Shown: positions 9,015-18,324 of the stretch, one piece after another | Layout: every line of letters starts with the position of its first letter | How positions within the stretch are numbered: position 1 is the stretch's first letter | Assembly (NCBI GenBank): GCA_965223405.1 | Contig: CBDCWO010000006.1 | Span: forward strand, 6,324,001-6,388,000 | Direction: 5' to 3' | From: CBDCWO01 sp965223405 | GTDB taxonomy: Bacteria > Bacteroidota > Bacteroidia > Chitinophagales > Saprospiraceae | DNA length: 64,000 nucleotides | Translations under genes and position numbers: made by a program | The notes under the pieces: model-generated | Database searches by the model: none | The model's input: only the letters and a program-made list of their open reading frames with translations | What the model was told of the DNA's origin: nothing

Positions 9015-9042
9015 GCCTGCCATAGCTCGGGCGAAGGCGGGT
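9015..9042. repeat. REP-like GC-rich hairpin
   Basis: In an AT-rich gap, GCCTGCC (9015-9021) pairs with GGCGGGT (9036-9042) in a 7-bp stem with two G-U pairs. The GC content is out of step with its surroundings, as in the short palindromic repeats scattered between genes in many bacterial genomes. Only one copy is seen here. Confidence 0.45.
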
Positions 9043-9129
9043 GGAATTGTTTAAATGATTGAAATAAGCTTTTAAAAATGAAACCGAACCAAGCAAAAGG
9101 CTAATAGCCAATGGCTAAACGCTGTTGGG

Positions 9130-9263
9130 TTGCGAGAAGTGAGTTGGGAGTTGGGTGTAGATGCCTAAATAAGGTACGATGGTCGGTTATCGGCTTTGCC
9201 CACTGTAGCCCTGGTCATAAGTGGGTTATCGGTTATCGGTGGTTGGTCGGTTTTCGGTTTAAT
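9130..9263. repeat. Low-complexity GGTTATCGGT / TTGGGAGT-type repeats
   Basis: The gap of about 440 bp between the oxidoreductase and the MmcQ gene contains degenerate short tandem units: GAGTTGGGAGTTGGG near 9139, then several GGTTATCGGT and GGTCGGTTTTCGG variants to about 9263. The frame is open through it, but the translated sequence is W/R/C-rich and not protein-like. I regard it as non-coding repeat DNA. Confidence 0.5.
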
Positions 9264-9308
9264 AGAAAAATGTGGTTACCTTTATACAAAGCAATTGGCA
9301 TTACTAAC

Positions 9309-9626
9309 ATGGAAATAGAGGCTTTTATAACACAGGCATTATCATTTCAGGGTGCCATTCAAAAACCCCATTTTGACCGTATATCGTTTAAAGTAGCTAA
9401 TAAAAGAATTTTTGCCACCCTTCATGAAAAAACCAGAACGGCAAATATCAAGTTGAATCCCATCGATCAGAAGTCTTTTTGCGAATATTCAAGCGATGGA
9501 ATCTTTCCTGTTCCCAACAAATGGGGACAGCAAGGATGGACTACTTTTGAATTAGATACAGTGGAAGATGGGTTAATCATGGAAGCATTGCACATGGCAT
9601 ATGAAGCATTATTTCATAAGCCATAA
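9309..9626 (+). CDS. MmcQ/YjbR family protein
   Basis: The 105-residue protein starts MEIEAFITQALSFQGAIQKP and shows the MmcQ/YjbR pattern: FKVANKRIFATL, LNPIDQKSFCEY, VPNKWGQQGWTTFELDTVEDGLIMEALHMAYE. The fold (CyaY-like) is used for DNA binding in some members; for most the role is unknown. The frame is open back to 9111, but the upstream 66 codons cover low-complexity repeat DNA, so the methionine at 9309 is chosen. Confidence 0.82.
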   Translation: MEIEAFITQALSFQGAIQKPHFDRISFKVANKRIFATLHEKTRTANIKLNPIDQKSFCEYSSDGIFPVPNKWGQQGWTTFELDTVEDGLIMEALHMAYEALFHKP

Positions 9627-9789
9627 GGAGGTAACTATTTATGCCTTTTTTCGCAAAGCATGATTATTACTATGCCAATATTTTAATCTCCTTCTTCTTA
9701 ATTTAATCTGCTGCTAATTCTCAGGATTTAAAATAATAATTCAGATCTTTACAGAAATTCCTATCAGACTTAACTCCAATACTGGCATC

Positions 9790-12700
9790 ATGATCATACG
9801 AAAATTTTTTATTCTAATAGTTAGTTTTTTGCTCACTCAGACCTCATTTGGACAGCCGAAAACAGCAATTATTCAAGAACAAAAACGGATTATTAAGACC
9901 TATCCATTTTCTGATCCTGATCCCACACCAATCTTAGGATCAAATCAAAAGATATATCCTTATCACCAATTTGAAGGGTACAGTCACGCGGCCATAGATC
10001 AGGAATGGAAAGTCATCAAGTTGGAAAACGACTTTATTGAAGTTTATGTCTTGCCGGAGGTTGGGGGCAAAGTATGGGGAGCTATTGAAAAATCTACCGG
10101 TAAAGAATTTATTTACCGCAATGAAGTCTTGAAGTTCAGGAACATTTCCATGCGTGGTCCTTGGACTTCAGGAGGTATTGAGTTTAACTTTGGTATCATT
10201 GGCCACCACCCGTCGACTGCAACGCCGGTTGATTATGATCTTAAAACATATGAAAATGGTGACGTGAGCTGCATCGTGGGAAACATTGATTTACCTTCCC
10301 GAACCCAGTGGCGGGTAGAAGTCTTGTTGTCTCCGGATAAAGCTTTTTTTGAGACTCGGGTATTGTGGTATAATCCTACTACTCTTGATCAATCGTATTA
10401 CAATTGGATGACTGCGGCAGCAGTGGCCAAAGAAGATTTAGAGTTTTATTGTCCGGGGGATTTATATCTGGGCCATCCGGGTGATCCACACTCCTGGCCT
10501 GTGAATTCTGAAGGTAGAAGGATTAACAAATACGCAGAAAATAATTTTGGTGGTCCTAAGTCTTACCATGTCGTTGGAGTCTATGACGATTTTTTTGGTG
10601 GCTATTACCATGACGATAAAATTGGCTTTGGTCATTGGTCTCCTTATGAAGAAATCCCGGGGCAAAAATTGTGGTTATGGGCTCTCTCGCGAGAGGGTGG
10701 TATTTGGGAGGATCTACTTACTGACACAGATGGCCAATACATTGAATTTCAAGCAGGTCGTTTATTCAATCAATTTTCTCCAAGTACCCATCAAAATCCC
10801 ATTACCCAAGCTGTCTTTGAACCAGGTGGTGCCGATATTTGGCGGGAGTTGTGGTTTCCGGTAAAAGATATCGGAGGACTAACTGAAGTCTCACCCTATG
10901 GTGTATTGCACTTAACACGAGAGGGAAATCAACTAAGTCTGGGAGTAAATGCATTGCAAACCGTGAAATCTTCACTTGAAATCACCTATGATGGCAAAAC
11001 CATTCATCAGGAATACCTTCAACTTAAACCTATGGATGTCGCAACACGATCCATTACCCTCCCTGGTGATCAACCTGTTCAAGTCGCATTGAGTGAAATG
11101 GACCTGTTTTTCAATTCCAGTGACAATAAAGAAATCGAACGTCCTCTTGATGTAGAGGAAAGTATGTTCCCAAATCTCAGCAATCAACACTCTGTTGACC
11201 AAATTTACAGACAGGGTTGGGAGGCACTTAAATTTAGGGATTATGAAGAGGCTGGATTACATTGGGAAGCCTGTATCGACAAAGATCCACACCATTTGGA
11301 TGCCAGAATAGGGTTGGCAGAACTATCTTATCGCAAGGGACAATTCTCTAATGCTAAAGATTCGATTCAACTAGCCCTTTCATTAGATACCTATCATCCT
11401 AAAGCTAACTTTTTGGCAGGATCAATTTATTGGGCGATGGGAGATCTAGTGAACGCCTTAGAGGCTTATGGATGGGCTGCCCGTTCGCTAAAATACAGAT
11501 CAATAGCATATAGTCAAATGGCTACCATTTATCTCAAATCAAAAGATGCGGAGTTGGCCCAAAAATATGCACAGCAAGCCATTGACTTCAACCGGTATAA
11601 TCTAAATGCCTATTATGTTTTAGCTATTTTGGCAAGAGAACAAAATTTGCAGGCAAAATCGAACCGATTAATTTCCAAGATATTAGAAATCGATCCACTC
11701 AACCATTTTGCTCGCTATGAGCAATATCAAAATCGCAATATGGATAAAGATTTCCAATCATTTAAATCTTCACATCGCAGTGAGTTGGAATATCAAACGT
11801 ACCTTGAACTGGCCCTGATTTATTATAGGGTTGGACGTCTTACCGAAGCATTGAAGGTCTTAAGCCATGCTCCGGATCATCCATTAATTATAATGTGGCA
11901 GGCGTATTTACAAAAAAAGGACAATTCAACCATACTTTCCGAGTTACTCAGCAAAGTAGAGGATATGTCACCGTCCTTGGTCTTTCCATATCGATTGGAA
12001 AGTTTGCAAATGCTGGATTGGGTATGCAAACAAAGTGATCACTGGAAAGTCAAATACTATCAAGCTTTAAACTTTTGGGGTAAGGGTCAAGCTACAAAAG
12101 CCTTAGACCTCATGAATGAACTGGGTGATAAACCTGATTACGGACCATTTTATCTCACCAGGGCCATACTTACCAAACATCGCGGTGATGGAGACATAGA
12201 AAAAGATATAATTCGGGCTCACAAATTGTCGCCTGACGAATGGCGAACCTGGAAAGCATTAATTAATTATCACCATCTTAACCAGAATTATCAACAAGTA
12301 ATATCCTATGCCAGAAAAGCCTTAGAACTATTTCCGGATAACTATGCTTTAGGTATGGATTTGGCTCAAGCCTTAGTTCTTAGCAAAAAATACAGCGAAT
12401 CGATCAGGATTTTAACCGACCTGAAGGTACTTCCATTTGAAGGTGCCTATACCGGCAGGGTTATTTGGGAAAGAGCTCACCTCGGCAAGTCGCTAGAACA
12501 CCTGGCGAAACAAGAGTTCGCCAGTGCTTTGGAAACCTTAAACGCTGCCAAGCGGTGGCCGGAAAATCTTGGTGTAGGCAAACCGTACCATCCGGACAAT
12601 CGCCTGATCAATTATTTGATGGTTTATGCCTTAGAAAAACAAGGTAATCAAGAACAAAAAGTAAGTGAACTAAAAGAACATTTGATCTCCTATACCCAAA

Positions 12701-12948
12701 AGAATCCAGAGGGGGATCTACTTAAACACCTTCCTGGCCTAGTGTTAATGCAAAATGCAGAGGCGGAAGAATTTTTAGCCTCACTTAATCTCGAATCAAA
12801 TGGAAAAGACAAGATTAAGCTGCAGTGGACGAGAGCATTATTGGACCAGGATTGGAATCAAATTGCCATAATGGAGGTTTCGGATCCGGATTTTTTTGCA
12901 GATCCAACAGTGGAATTACTGCAAAAGGTCATAAGGTTTCGAAATTAA
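9790..12948 (+). CDS. Secreted DUF5107 domain protein with TPR repeats
   Basis: The 1052-residue protein has a signal peptide (IIRKFFILIVSFLLTQTSFG, cleavage near residue 21). An N-terminal region (about 60-350) matches the DUF5107 type: LPEVGGKVWGAIEKSTGKEF, then SMRGPWTSGGIEFNFGIIGHHP. Its fold resembles aldose-epimerase-like or galactose-mutarotase-like beta sandwiches. From about 470 to the end it is a series of TPR helix pairs (for example EALKFRDYEEAGLHWEACID and NALEAYGWAARSLKYRSIAY). The combination is common in carbohydrate-related loci of Bacteroidota and Planctomycetota. Substrate unknown. Confidence 0.82.
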   Translation: MIIRKFFILIVSFLLTQTSFGQPKTAIIQEQKRIIKTYPFSDPDPTPILGSNQKIYPYHQFEGYSHAAIDQEWKVIKLENDFIEVYVLPEVGGKVWGAIEKSTGKEFIYRNEVLKFRNISMRGPWTSGGIEFNFGIIGHHPSTATPVDYDLKTYENGDVSCIVGNIDLPSRTQWRVEVLLSPDKAFFETRVLWYNPTTLDQSYYNWMTAAAVAKEDLEFYCPGDLYLGHPGDPHSWPVNSEGRRINKYAENNFGGPKSYHVVGVYDDFFGGYYHDDKIGFGHWSPYEEIPGQKLWLWALSREGGIWEDLLTDTDGQYIEFQAGRLFNQFSPSTHQNPITQAVFEPGGADIWRELWFPVKDIGGLTEVSPYGVLHLTREGNQLSLGVNALQTVKSSLEITYDGKTIHQEYLQLKPMDVATRSITLPGDQPVQVALSEMDLFFNSSDNKEIERPLDVEESMFPNLSNQHSVDQIYRQGWEALKFRDYEEAGLHWEACIDKDPHHLDARIGLAELSYRKGQFSNAKDSIQLALSLDTYHPKANFLAGSIYWAMGDLVNALEAYGWAARSLKYRSIAYSQMATIYLKSKDAELAQKYAQQAIDFNRYNLNAYYVLAILAREQNLQAKSNRLISKILEIDPLNHFARYEQYQNRNMDKDFQSFKSSHRSELEYQTYLELALIYYRVGRLTEALKVLSHAPDHPLIIMWQAYLQKKDNSTILSELLSKVEDMSPSLVFPYRLESLQMLDWVCKQSDHWKVKYYQALNFWGKGQATKALDLMNELGDKPDYGPFYLTRAILTKHRGDGDIEKDIIRAHKLSPDEWRTWKALINYHHLNQNYQQVISYARKALELFPDNYALGMDLAQALVLSKKYSESIRILTDLKVLPFEGAYTGRVIWERAHLGKSLEHLAKQEFASALETLNAAKRWPENLGVGKPYHPDNRLINYLMVYALEKQGNQEQKVSELKEHLISYTQKNPEGDLLKHLPGLVLMQNAEAEEFLASLNLESNGKDKIKLQWTRALLDQDWNQIAIMEVSDPDFFADPTVELLQKVIRFRN

Positions 12949-13031
12949 TATCCATATTGAATTCTATTTATAGCAAACCCCTTTGGACATCCAAATAAAA
13001 CCGTATTATTTAGAATAAAGCTAATTCGACA

Positions 13032-14183
13032 ATGAGTTTACTAAAAGTCGGAGTCTTCAAAACCTCCCGTAAAAAACAGGAAAAAAGAGTTCCAATTCAT
13101 CCAGATCATTTGGAAGAAATTGACTCGAGAATCAAGAAAAATCTCCTTTTTGAAACAGGTTATGGTGAGTCATTTGGTGTCGATGACTCGCAACTGAGGT
13201 CAAATTCCGCAGGTGTAGTTGCACGGGATGTCCTATTCGAGAAATCTGATTTGGTGTTATTAGCCAAACCGACAAAAGCCGATTTCGAAGAAATGGTTCC
13301 AGGTACTATTCACTGGGGCTGGCCGCACTGTGTTCAACAAAAGGAAATCACCCAAGTAGCCATTGATAAAAAACTTACTCTGATCGCCTGGGAAGCCATG
13401 CACGACTGGAATGCTGAGGGGAAATGGCAAAAACATATATTCAATAAAAACAATGAAATTGCAGGTTATGCCGGTGTTCACCATGCGCTCAGCTTAATGG
13501 GAATAGATGGCCATTATGGTCCTCAACGCAAAGCCATAATCATCAGTTTTGGATCAGTAAGCCAAGGTGCCGTTCTGGGGCTTCAATCCCGAGGAATTAA
13601 AGACATTAGCGTCTTGATCCCTGAAAACCAGATGGTGTCAACAGATAATGAAAACCTTAAATTCGCCCGTTTTAAACAAGATATCGCAGGAAATTTACAT
13701 TCCTTATGGCCTGGTTCAAATTCCAAATTATTGATTGAAGAATTAGCAAATGCAGATATTATTGTCAACGGGATTCTCCAGGATACTGATGCTCCTTTGA
13801 TGTTTGTATCGCATGACAATGTTTCGCATTTAAAACCTGGATGCGTGATTATTGATATTAGCTGTGATGAAGGAATGGGTTTCGAATTTGCCAAACCAAC
13901 GACTTTTGCGCAACCCATGTTCTCCATTGGTCAGATCCACTACTACGGAGTGGATCACACTCCCTCCTACCTCTACAATGTAGCGTCCTGGGAAATATCC
14001 AAAGGCCTTTTACCTTTTTTACCCCTGATCATGGCAGGACCGGAAGTTTGGCAAAAGAATGAAACGTTACTGCGTGCAGTGGAGATCAAAGCAGGTGTAA
14101 TTCAAAATCCCAAAATCGCCTCGTTTCAAAACAGATCCATGGAATACCCCCATCAAGTATTAAAAGCGGAAATGGAAAAATAA
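13032..14183 (+). CDS. Alanine dehydrogenase / N5-(carboxyethyl)ornithine synthase-like NAD(P)-dependent enzyme
   Basis: The 383-residue protein has the N-terminal alanine-dehydrogenase/PNT fold (VGVFKTSRKKQEKRVPIHPDHL, then LLFETGYGESFGV) and a Rossmann domain with IIISFGSVSQGAVLGLQSRG at about 177-196. The motif YGVDHTPSYLYNVASWEIS and the segment GYAGVHHALSLMG place it with the carboxyethyl-ornithine-synthase-like branch rather than true alanine dehydrogenase. It would reductively couple a keto acid with an amino compound, or oxidise an amino acid. It is convergent with the PD40 gene 24 bp away. Confidence 0.7.
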   Translation: MSLLKVGVFKTSRKKQEKRVPIHPDHLEEIDSRIKKNLLFETGYGESFGVDDSQLRSNSAGVVARDVLFEKSDLVLLAKPTKADFEEMVPGTIHWGWPHCVQQKEITQVAIDKKLTLIAWEAMHDWNAEGKWQKHIFNKNNEIAGYAGVHHALSLMGIDGHYGPQRKAIIISFGSVSQGAVLGLQSRGIKDISVLIPENQMVSTDNENLKFARFKQDIAGNLHSLWPGSNSKLLIEELANADIIVNGILQDTDAPLMFVSHDNVSHLKPGCVIIDISCDEGMGFEFAKPTTFAQPMFSIGQIHYYGVDHTPSYLYNVASWEISKGLLPFLPLIMAGPEVWQKNETLLRAVEIKAGVIQNPKIASFQNRSMEYPHQVLKAEMEK

Positions 14184-14207
14184 TGTATTGGTAACGCAAA
14201 TTATGAC

Positions 14208-15407
14208 CTAATTACTCCATTTAATCTTAAATATTTTTCCTTGCGGTAATACATCACTGGTATAATACAACCATTGTCTATCATCGGTAAGATAGGCTCC
14301 ATATTCATTGGCAAATGTATTCACACTCTGACCAAGGTTGCGAATTAAGGTCCAGTTTTCATCCACCTTTTTAAAAAGATATAAATCGTCATTTCCATAC
14401 GATTGTAAGCTGCTATTGGAAGTGGTGAGGATCATAATATCTTCATTTGGTGTCACATAAACATGCATTTCACTTTGTGGGGAGTTAACGGTTTCAGGGA
14501 GCAAAACCGGCACTCCGAATTTCCCATTTCGACCTGGTGCAAAATAAACATCTTGACCGCCTTGGCCTCCCTCCCGGTTTGAAATAAAATATATGCCCCG
14601 ATTGGTTACACACGGTTGATAGTCATCGAAGGATGAGTTAATCATTTCGATCTTTCTCAGATTTTTCCATTTTCCATTTTTCTTTCGTCTCACATACCAA
14701 ATGTCATAATCCTCTTTTTCCATTCCGGTAGAATCGTCCGGCCTCTTGGAGCCAAAATATATAAACTTCCCTCCAGGAGTGATAACTGGGCCCCGATCAC
14801 TATACCTACCCGAGAAAGGCAAGCGCTGAGGTTGTTTCCAAGATCCATTTTCAAATTTACGGCTAAATAACTCCTGATACCCAAAATCTCCTTTATAGGC
14901 ACTGTAGATCATCAGCGTCTCATCCGGAGAAAGGGTTGGAAACGCATATCCTGCCGAATCAGATCCTATCTCAGGTTGCAAATTGGAATAAACCGCTGTT
15001 ATCGCATCGGAAATATGATCCTGGATTTTTACACCAAAAAAGTTATACACTCTATCATGGGTTAAGCGCAATGATCCCGAAATACTATCTGTGCTTGAAG
15101 TATTTAGTAACAACCGGATTGCCGGGGCACTGGTAGAAAATACGATTCGACCTCGATCTTGATCAACCTCATTTAGAGAAATATTTAAGCTAACCGACAG
15201 TTGTAGTACCATTCGACCAACATGCCCCTGTAGGCTCTTAAACAATTCCATTGACCCTCTAATCTGATGCTCCCCTACCGGAAAGGTCATCTCATAGGTT
15301 CCCGTAAAGTTGTTGTCAGGTACGATTTTACTCCAGTCCGGAAGGTGACCTGCACTTACATTTCCCAGGGAAAGTAGAAAAACAAACCAAAATATCGATC
15401 TTATCAT
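14208..15407 (-). CDS. Exported PD40 beta-propeller (TolB-like) protein
   Basis: The 399-residue protein has a signal peptide (MIRSIFWFVFLLSLGNVSAG). Residues about 30-140 form a beta-rich N-terminal domain. From about 150 on there are PD40/WD40-like blades: AFPTLSPDETLMIYSAYKG, RGPVITPGGKFIYFGSKRPD, QPCVTNRGIYFISNREGGQG. Such propellers bind proteins or ligands at the cell surface or in the periplasm. It lies divergent to a PadR gene with a shared palindrome, so it may be under PadR control. Confidence 0.82.
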   Translation of the reverse strand: MIRSIFWFVFLLSLGNVSAGHLPDWSKIVPDNNFTGTYEMTFPVGEHQIRGSMELFKSLQGHVGRMVLQLSVSLNISLNEVDQDRGRIVFSTSAPAIRLLLNTSSTDSISGSLRLTHDRVYNFFGVKIQDHISDAITAVYSNLQPEIGSDSAGYAFPTLSPDETLMIYSAYKGDFGYQELFSRKFENGSWKQPQRLPFSGRYSDRGPVITPGGKFIYFGSKRPDDSTGMEKEDYDIWYVRRKKNGKWKNLRKIEMINSSFDDYQPCVTNRGIYFISNREGGQGGQDVYFAPGRNGKFGVPVLLPETVNSPQSEMHVYVTPNEDIMILTTSNSSLQSYGNDDLYLFKKVDENWTLIRNLGQSVNTFANEYGAYLTDDRQWLYYTSDVLPQGKIFKIKWSN

Positions 15408-15438
15408 AATTTTATCAGTATATTTGATTATAAAGATA

Positions 15439-15452
15439 ATCTATATATAGAT
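15439..15452. promoter_or_regulatory. Palindromic operator candidate between PD40 gene and padR
   Basis: ATCTATATATAGAT is a perfect 14-bp palindrome in the 64-bp gap between the divergent genes, 20 bp upstream of the PadR start. PadR proteins commonly bind AT-rich palindromes in their own promoters. Confidence 0.45.
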
Positions 15453-15471
15453 AACCTATATAAAATTTCGC

Positions 15472-15807
15472 ATGAATCTTACAAAAAACCTTATCAAGGG
15501 AAATCTTTCCATGATAATCCTCAAGTTGTTGGAATCTGAGGGTGAAATGTACGGTTACCAGTTAAGCCAACGGATCCACAAAGCCAGCCAAGGCATTATT
15601 GATATCAAATTTGGATCACTCTACCCGGCTTTGCACAAATTAAAGGCAGAAGGAATTGTCGGTACCAGAGAGACATTCGAGGGACAAAGAAAGAGGGTAT
15701 ATTATTTTTTGACTAAAAAGGGTAAGGATAAAACGATAATTTGGAGCAAAGAATATTTGAGTTTTCATGCGATGATCAACCATATTATGAACCTAAATCC
15801 AACCTAA
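15472..15807 (+). CDS. PadR family transcriptional regulator
   Basis: The 111-residue protein has the PadR winged-helix: LSMIILKLLESEGEMYGYQL, then IDIKFGSLYPALHKLKAEG and the wing RKRVYYFLTKKGKDK. It is followed after 4 bp by a membrane protein gene with which it forms an operon. PadR/membrane-protein pairs of this kind are frequent in Bacteroidota and are thought to respond to membrane or drug stress; the signal is unknown here. Confidence 0.9.
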   Translation: MNLTKNLIKGNLSMIILKLLESEGEMYGYQLSQRIHKASQGIIDIKFGSLYPALHKLKAEGIVGTRETFEGQRKRVYYFLTKKGKDKTIIWSKEYLSFHAMINHIMNLNPT

Positions 15808-15811
15808 TCTG

Positions 15812-16504
15812 ATGGCTTTGAATCCTCAGCAATTAAGTTACTTAAAAGAGTATCTATTATCTAAAGGTCTCTATTACGAACCGGTAGAAAACGAGTTAAT
15901 CGATGAGGCCGCCTGTCTGATTGAAGCTGAAATGAAAAAGGGGATATCTTTTGATCAAGCTAGTAAGCTGATTTTAAGCCAAATAGGTACTAAAGACATC
16001 ATCGGGATACAAAACCAGATCTCAAAGGGAATCATCTCTACCGGAAATTATCGGAAGTTTTGGATTAAACGTGCCAGTTTTCTATCCATATTATTGATTG
16101 TATGGGTTTTAGGTGAACACCTGATTGGAGAGATGATTGGCCGTACGGAACTTGGTCCGGTTTACGGGACGATTTCGATGATAATTATCTTTTTCTGGAT
16201 CCATAAAAGTCTAATTCAAGCTAATAAAAGCTATTTTGATAATTGTGCAAGTTTTAAAAGCTTATTTATTACGGGATTCTTTCTGACGCTCGTTGCATCT
16301 GGGTTTTTATGCGTACTGGTATCGATTGTATGGATCTATCTGTATCCCGACTATTTTCACTCCTTTCAGATAGATGAGGTTTTACCCGAAATTTCCAAAA
16401 CCCGGTTACTGATGGGAAGTATTGTTGGTACCGGAATCGCCACCACATTGCTTGGAATCATTTCCACCTTTATTTCAGCCTGGTATCATAGATTAAAAAC
16501 CTAA
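15812..16504 (+). CDS. PadR-linked membrane protein with N-terminal cytoplasmic helical domain
   Basis: The 230-residue protein has a soluble helical N-terminus (residues 1-75, LSYLKEYLLSKGLYYEPVEN) similar in layout to the HAAS/permease-prefix domain found next to PadR regulators. It is followed by four hydrophobic segments near 90-108, 112-130, 148-175 and 200-222. No catalytic motif is visible. It is expected in the inner membrane; it may be the sensor partner or target of the PadR repressor encoded just upstream. Confidence 0.6.
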   Translation: MALNPQQLSYLKEYLLSKGLYYEPVENELIDEAACLIEAEMKKGISFDQASKLILSQIGTKDIIGIQNQISKGIISTGNYRKFWIKRASFLSILLIVWVLGEHLIGEMIGRTELGPVYGTISMIIIFFWIHKSLIQANKSYFDNCASFKSLFITGFFLTLVASGFLCVLVSIVWIYLYPDYFHSFQIDEVLPEISKTRLLMGSIVGTGIATTLLGIISTFISAWYHRLKT

Positions 16505-16607
16505 ATAGCGATACGATAACCACCTAATGCTCCTAAAATTCTTTTTTTCGAACAAACAAAGGATTATGCGGTTACTTTCTAAAATCTGCTAAATTGAAAA
16601 ACCGAAT

Positions 16608-16615
16608 TATCTTTG
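16608..16615 (+). promoter_or_regulatory. Bacteroidota-type -7 promoter box upstream of the U32 gene
   Basis: TATCTTTG matches the TAnnTTTG -7 consensus of Bacteroidota exactly and is 22 bp upstream of the chosen ATG at 16638. A good -33 TTTG at the expected distance is not visible, so the promoter would be weak or assisted. Confidence 0.4.
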
Positions 16616-16637
16616 CGCATAATTGCAATTTAACGAC

Positions 16638-17876
16638 ATGAGTGCTAAACGAATCGAAATTCTTGCTCCGGTAGGTTCGTATGAATCCTTAAGGGCTGCA
16701 ATCAATGCAGGATGTCATTCCGTGTACTTTGGCGTGGAACAACTCAATATGCGTACCCGGTCATCCATCAATTTCACGACTGATGATTTGGGTAAAATTA
16801 CTTCGATTTGCAATGAACATCATGTCAAGTCCTATCTCACCATCAACACTATTCTGTATGACCACGACATCCGTTTGATGAAATCCATAGTGGATAAGGC
16901 CGCTGAAAGTGGAATAACAGCCATTATCGCTTCCGATCATGCCGTCATGGCGTATTGCAAACAAAAGGATGTTCCCGTACATCTATCTACCCAGGCCAAT
17001 ATAACCAACATTGAGACCGTGGAGTTTTATGCGGCCTTTGCGGATGTCATGATCCTATCGCGTGAGCTAAGCCTGAGCCAGGTGGCCGAGATTATTAAGA
17101 ACATAGAACGGAGGAACATTACCGGGCCCTCCGGAAAATTGGTGCGAATTGAGATTTTTGCCCATGGTGCTTTGTGTATGGCTATTTCCGGAAAATGTTA
17201 TTTGAGCTTACATTCCCACAACGCATCAGCGAATCGCGGTGCCTGTATCCAAAACTGTAGAAGGAAATATATAGTCACCGATAAAGATGAAGGTGTGGAG
17301 TTGGAAATAGATAATGAATACATCATGAGTGCTAAAGATCTATGTACCATTGGATTTTTAGATAAAATAATTGCGGCAGGAGTATCCGTTCTCAAAATTG
17401 AAGGTCGCGGTCGTTCTGCCGATTATGTGCATACCACGGTCGAATGTTATTGTGAAGCAATTGAGTCTATTCAGGATAGCTCCTATACCATTGAGAAAAT
17501 AGCAGATTGGGAAATCCGACTTGCGAAAGTTTATAATCGCGGTTTTTGGGATGGATACTATTTAGGAAGAAAAATGGGGGAATGGAATGACGCCTACGGA
17601 TCGAAAGCCACAGAGAAAAAAATATTTATCGGTAAAGGCATAAAATATTTTAAAAAAATCAAGGTAGGTGAATTTCGACTGGATTCCCATAATCTTAAAA
17701 GTGGCGATCAAATCCTGATCACCGGTCCCACCACCGGTGTCATTAAAACTCATATTACTGAAATGAGAGTGGATAATCAAGTCGTAACCGAAGTGACTAA
17801 AGGTGATCTTTTTTCAATTTCGATTCCAGAAACCATACGCCCTTCCGATAAGCTATACAAAATAGTCCCGGCTTAA
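16638..17876 (+). CDS. Peptidase U32 family protein (TrhP/UbiU-like, probable Fe-S enzyme)
   Basis: The 412-residue protein starts MSAKRIEILAPVGSYESLRAAI, typical of U32 proteins. The cysteine cluster region FAHGALCMAISGKCYLS and RGACIQNCRR (four Cys) is present. In characterised relatives this holds a 4Fe-4S cluster and the enzymes hydroxylate tRNA (TrhP/RlhA) or ubiquinone precursors (UbiU/V). The substrate here is not known. An in-frame TTG exists five codons earlier at 16623, but the ATG at 16638 is the better start. A ferredoxin gene overlaps the stop codon, suggesting the enzyme has a dedicated electron carrier. Confidence 0.85.
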   Translation: MSAKRIEILAPVGSYESLRAAINAGCHSVYFGVEQLNMRTRSSINFTTDDLGKITSICNEHHVKSYLTINTILYDHDIRLMKSIVDKAAESGITAIIASDHAVMAYCKQKDVPVHLSTQANITNIETVEFYAAFADVMILSRELSLSQVAEIIKNIERRNITGPSGKLVRIEIFAHGALCMAISGKCYLSLHSHNASANRGACIQNCRRKYIVTDKDEGVELEIDNEYIMSAKDLCTIGFLDKIIAAGVSVLKIEGRGRSADYVHTTVECYCEAIESIQDSSYTIEKIADWEIRLAKVYNRGFWDGYYLGRKMGEWNDAYGSKATEKKIFIGKGIKYFKKIKVGEFRLDSHNLKSGDQILITGPTTGVIKTHITEMRVDNQVVTEVTKGDLFSISIPETIRPSDKLYKIVPA

Positions 17877-18109
17877 TGTTTCGGATTACCTATTACCGTG
17901 AAAAATGCATCGGTTGCAATGGATGTGTTGAAGCTGCACCTGACCGCTGGAGGGTTTCACGTAAAGATGGAAAATGCACTTTGATTGGGGGTAAAGAAAA
18001 AAAAGGAATCTATCAAATACTACTTAATATGGTAGAATATGAGCAGAATGTTATGGCTGCCGAAAACTGTCCGGTAAAAATCATTCGACTGTCCGTGCAC
18101 AACAAGTAG
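17876..18109 (+). CDS. Single-cluster 4Fe-4S ferredoxin, coupled to the U32 protein
   Basis: The 77-residue protein has CIGCNGCVEAAPDRW with Cys at 11, 14 and 17, and a distant ENCPV Cys near residue 63. This is the C-x2-C-x2-C...C-P pattern of monocluster bacterial ferredoxins. The position that carries a fourth close Cys in two-cluster ferredoxins is Ala here. Its ATG shares the A of the U32 stop codon (TAATG), so the two are translationally coupled. It probably passes electrons to the U32 enzyme. Confidence 0.85.
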   Translation: MFRITYYREKCIGCNGCVEAAPDRWRVSRKDGKCTLIGGKEKKGIYQILLNMVEYEQNVMAAENCPVKIIRLSVHNK

Positions 18110-18324
18110 ATTCAATGTAAAAAACTTTCATTTACCAGATTTCACTAAACTTCAAATCAAGATTATTTAGGCTTTCAACTGGTCAATCTACGTATATGAC
18201 CAAAAAGAGCAACAAGATGTCCAGAAAGAGCAAAACTTGCTATTCAGAATATACTTCCTTTGAATACAAACCGGATTAAGTACGAATTCCGGCCATTATT
18301 CAATTACCTTTAAATTCTCGTAAA

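Noticed and set aside
9111..9308. Upstream extension of the MmcQ/YjbR reading frame
   Set aside because: The 66 extra codons translate to W/R/C-rich text and lie over degenerate repeat DNA; the family start is at 9309.
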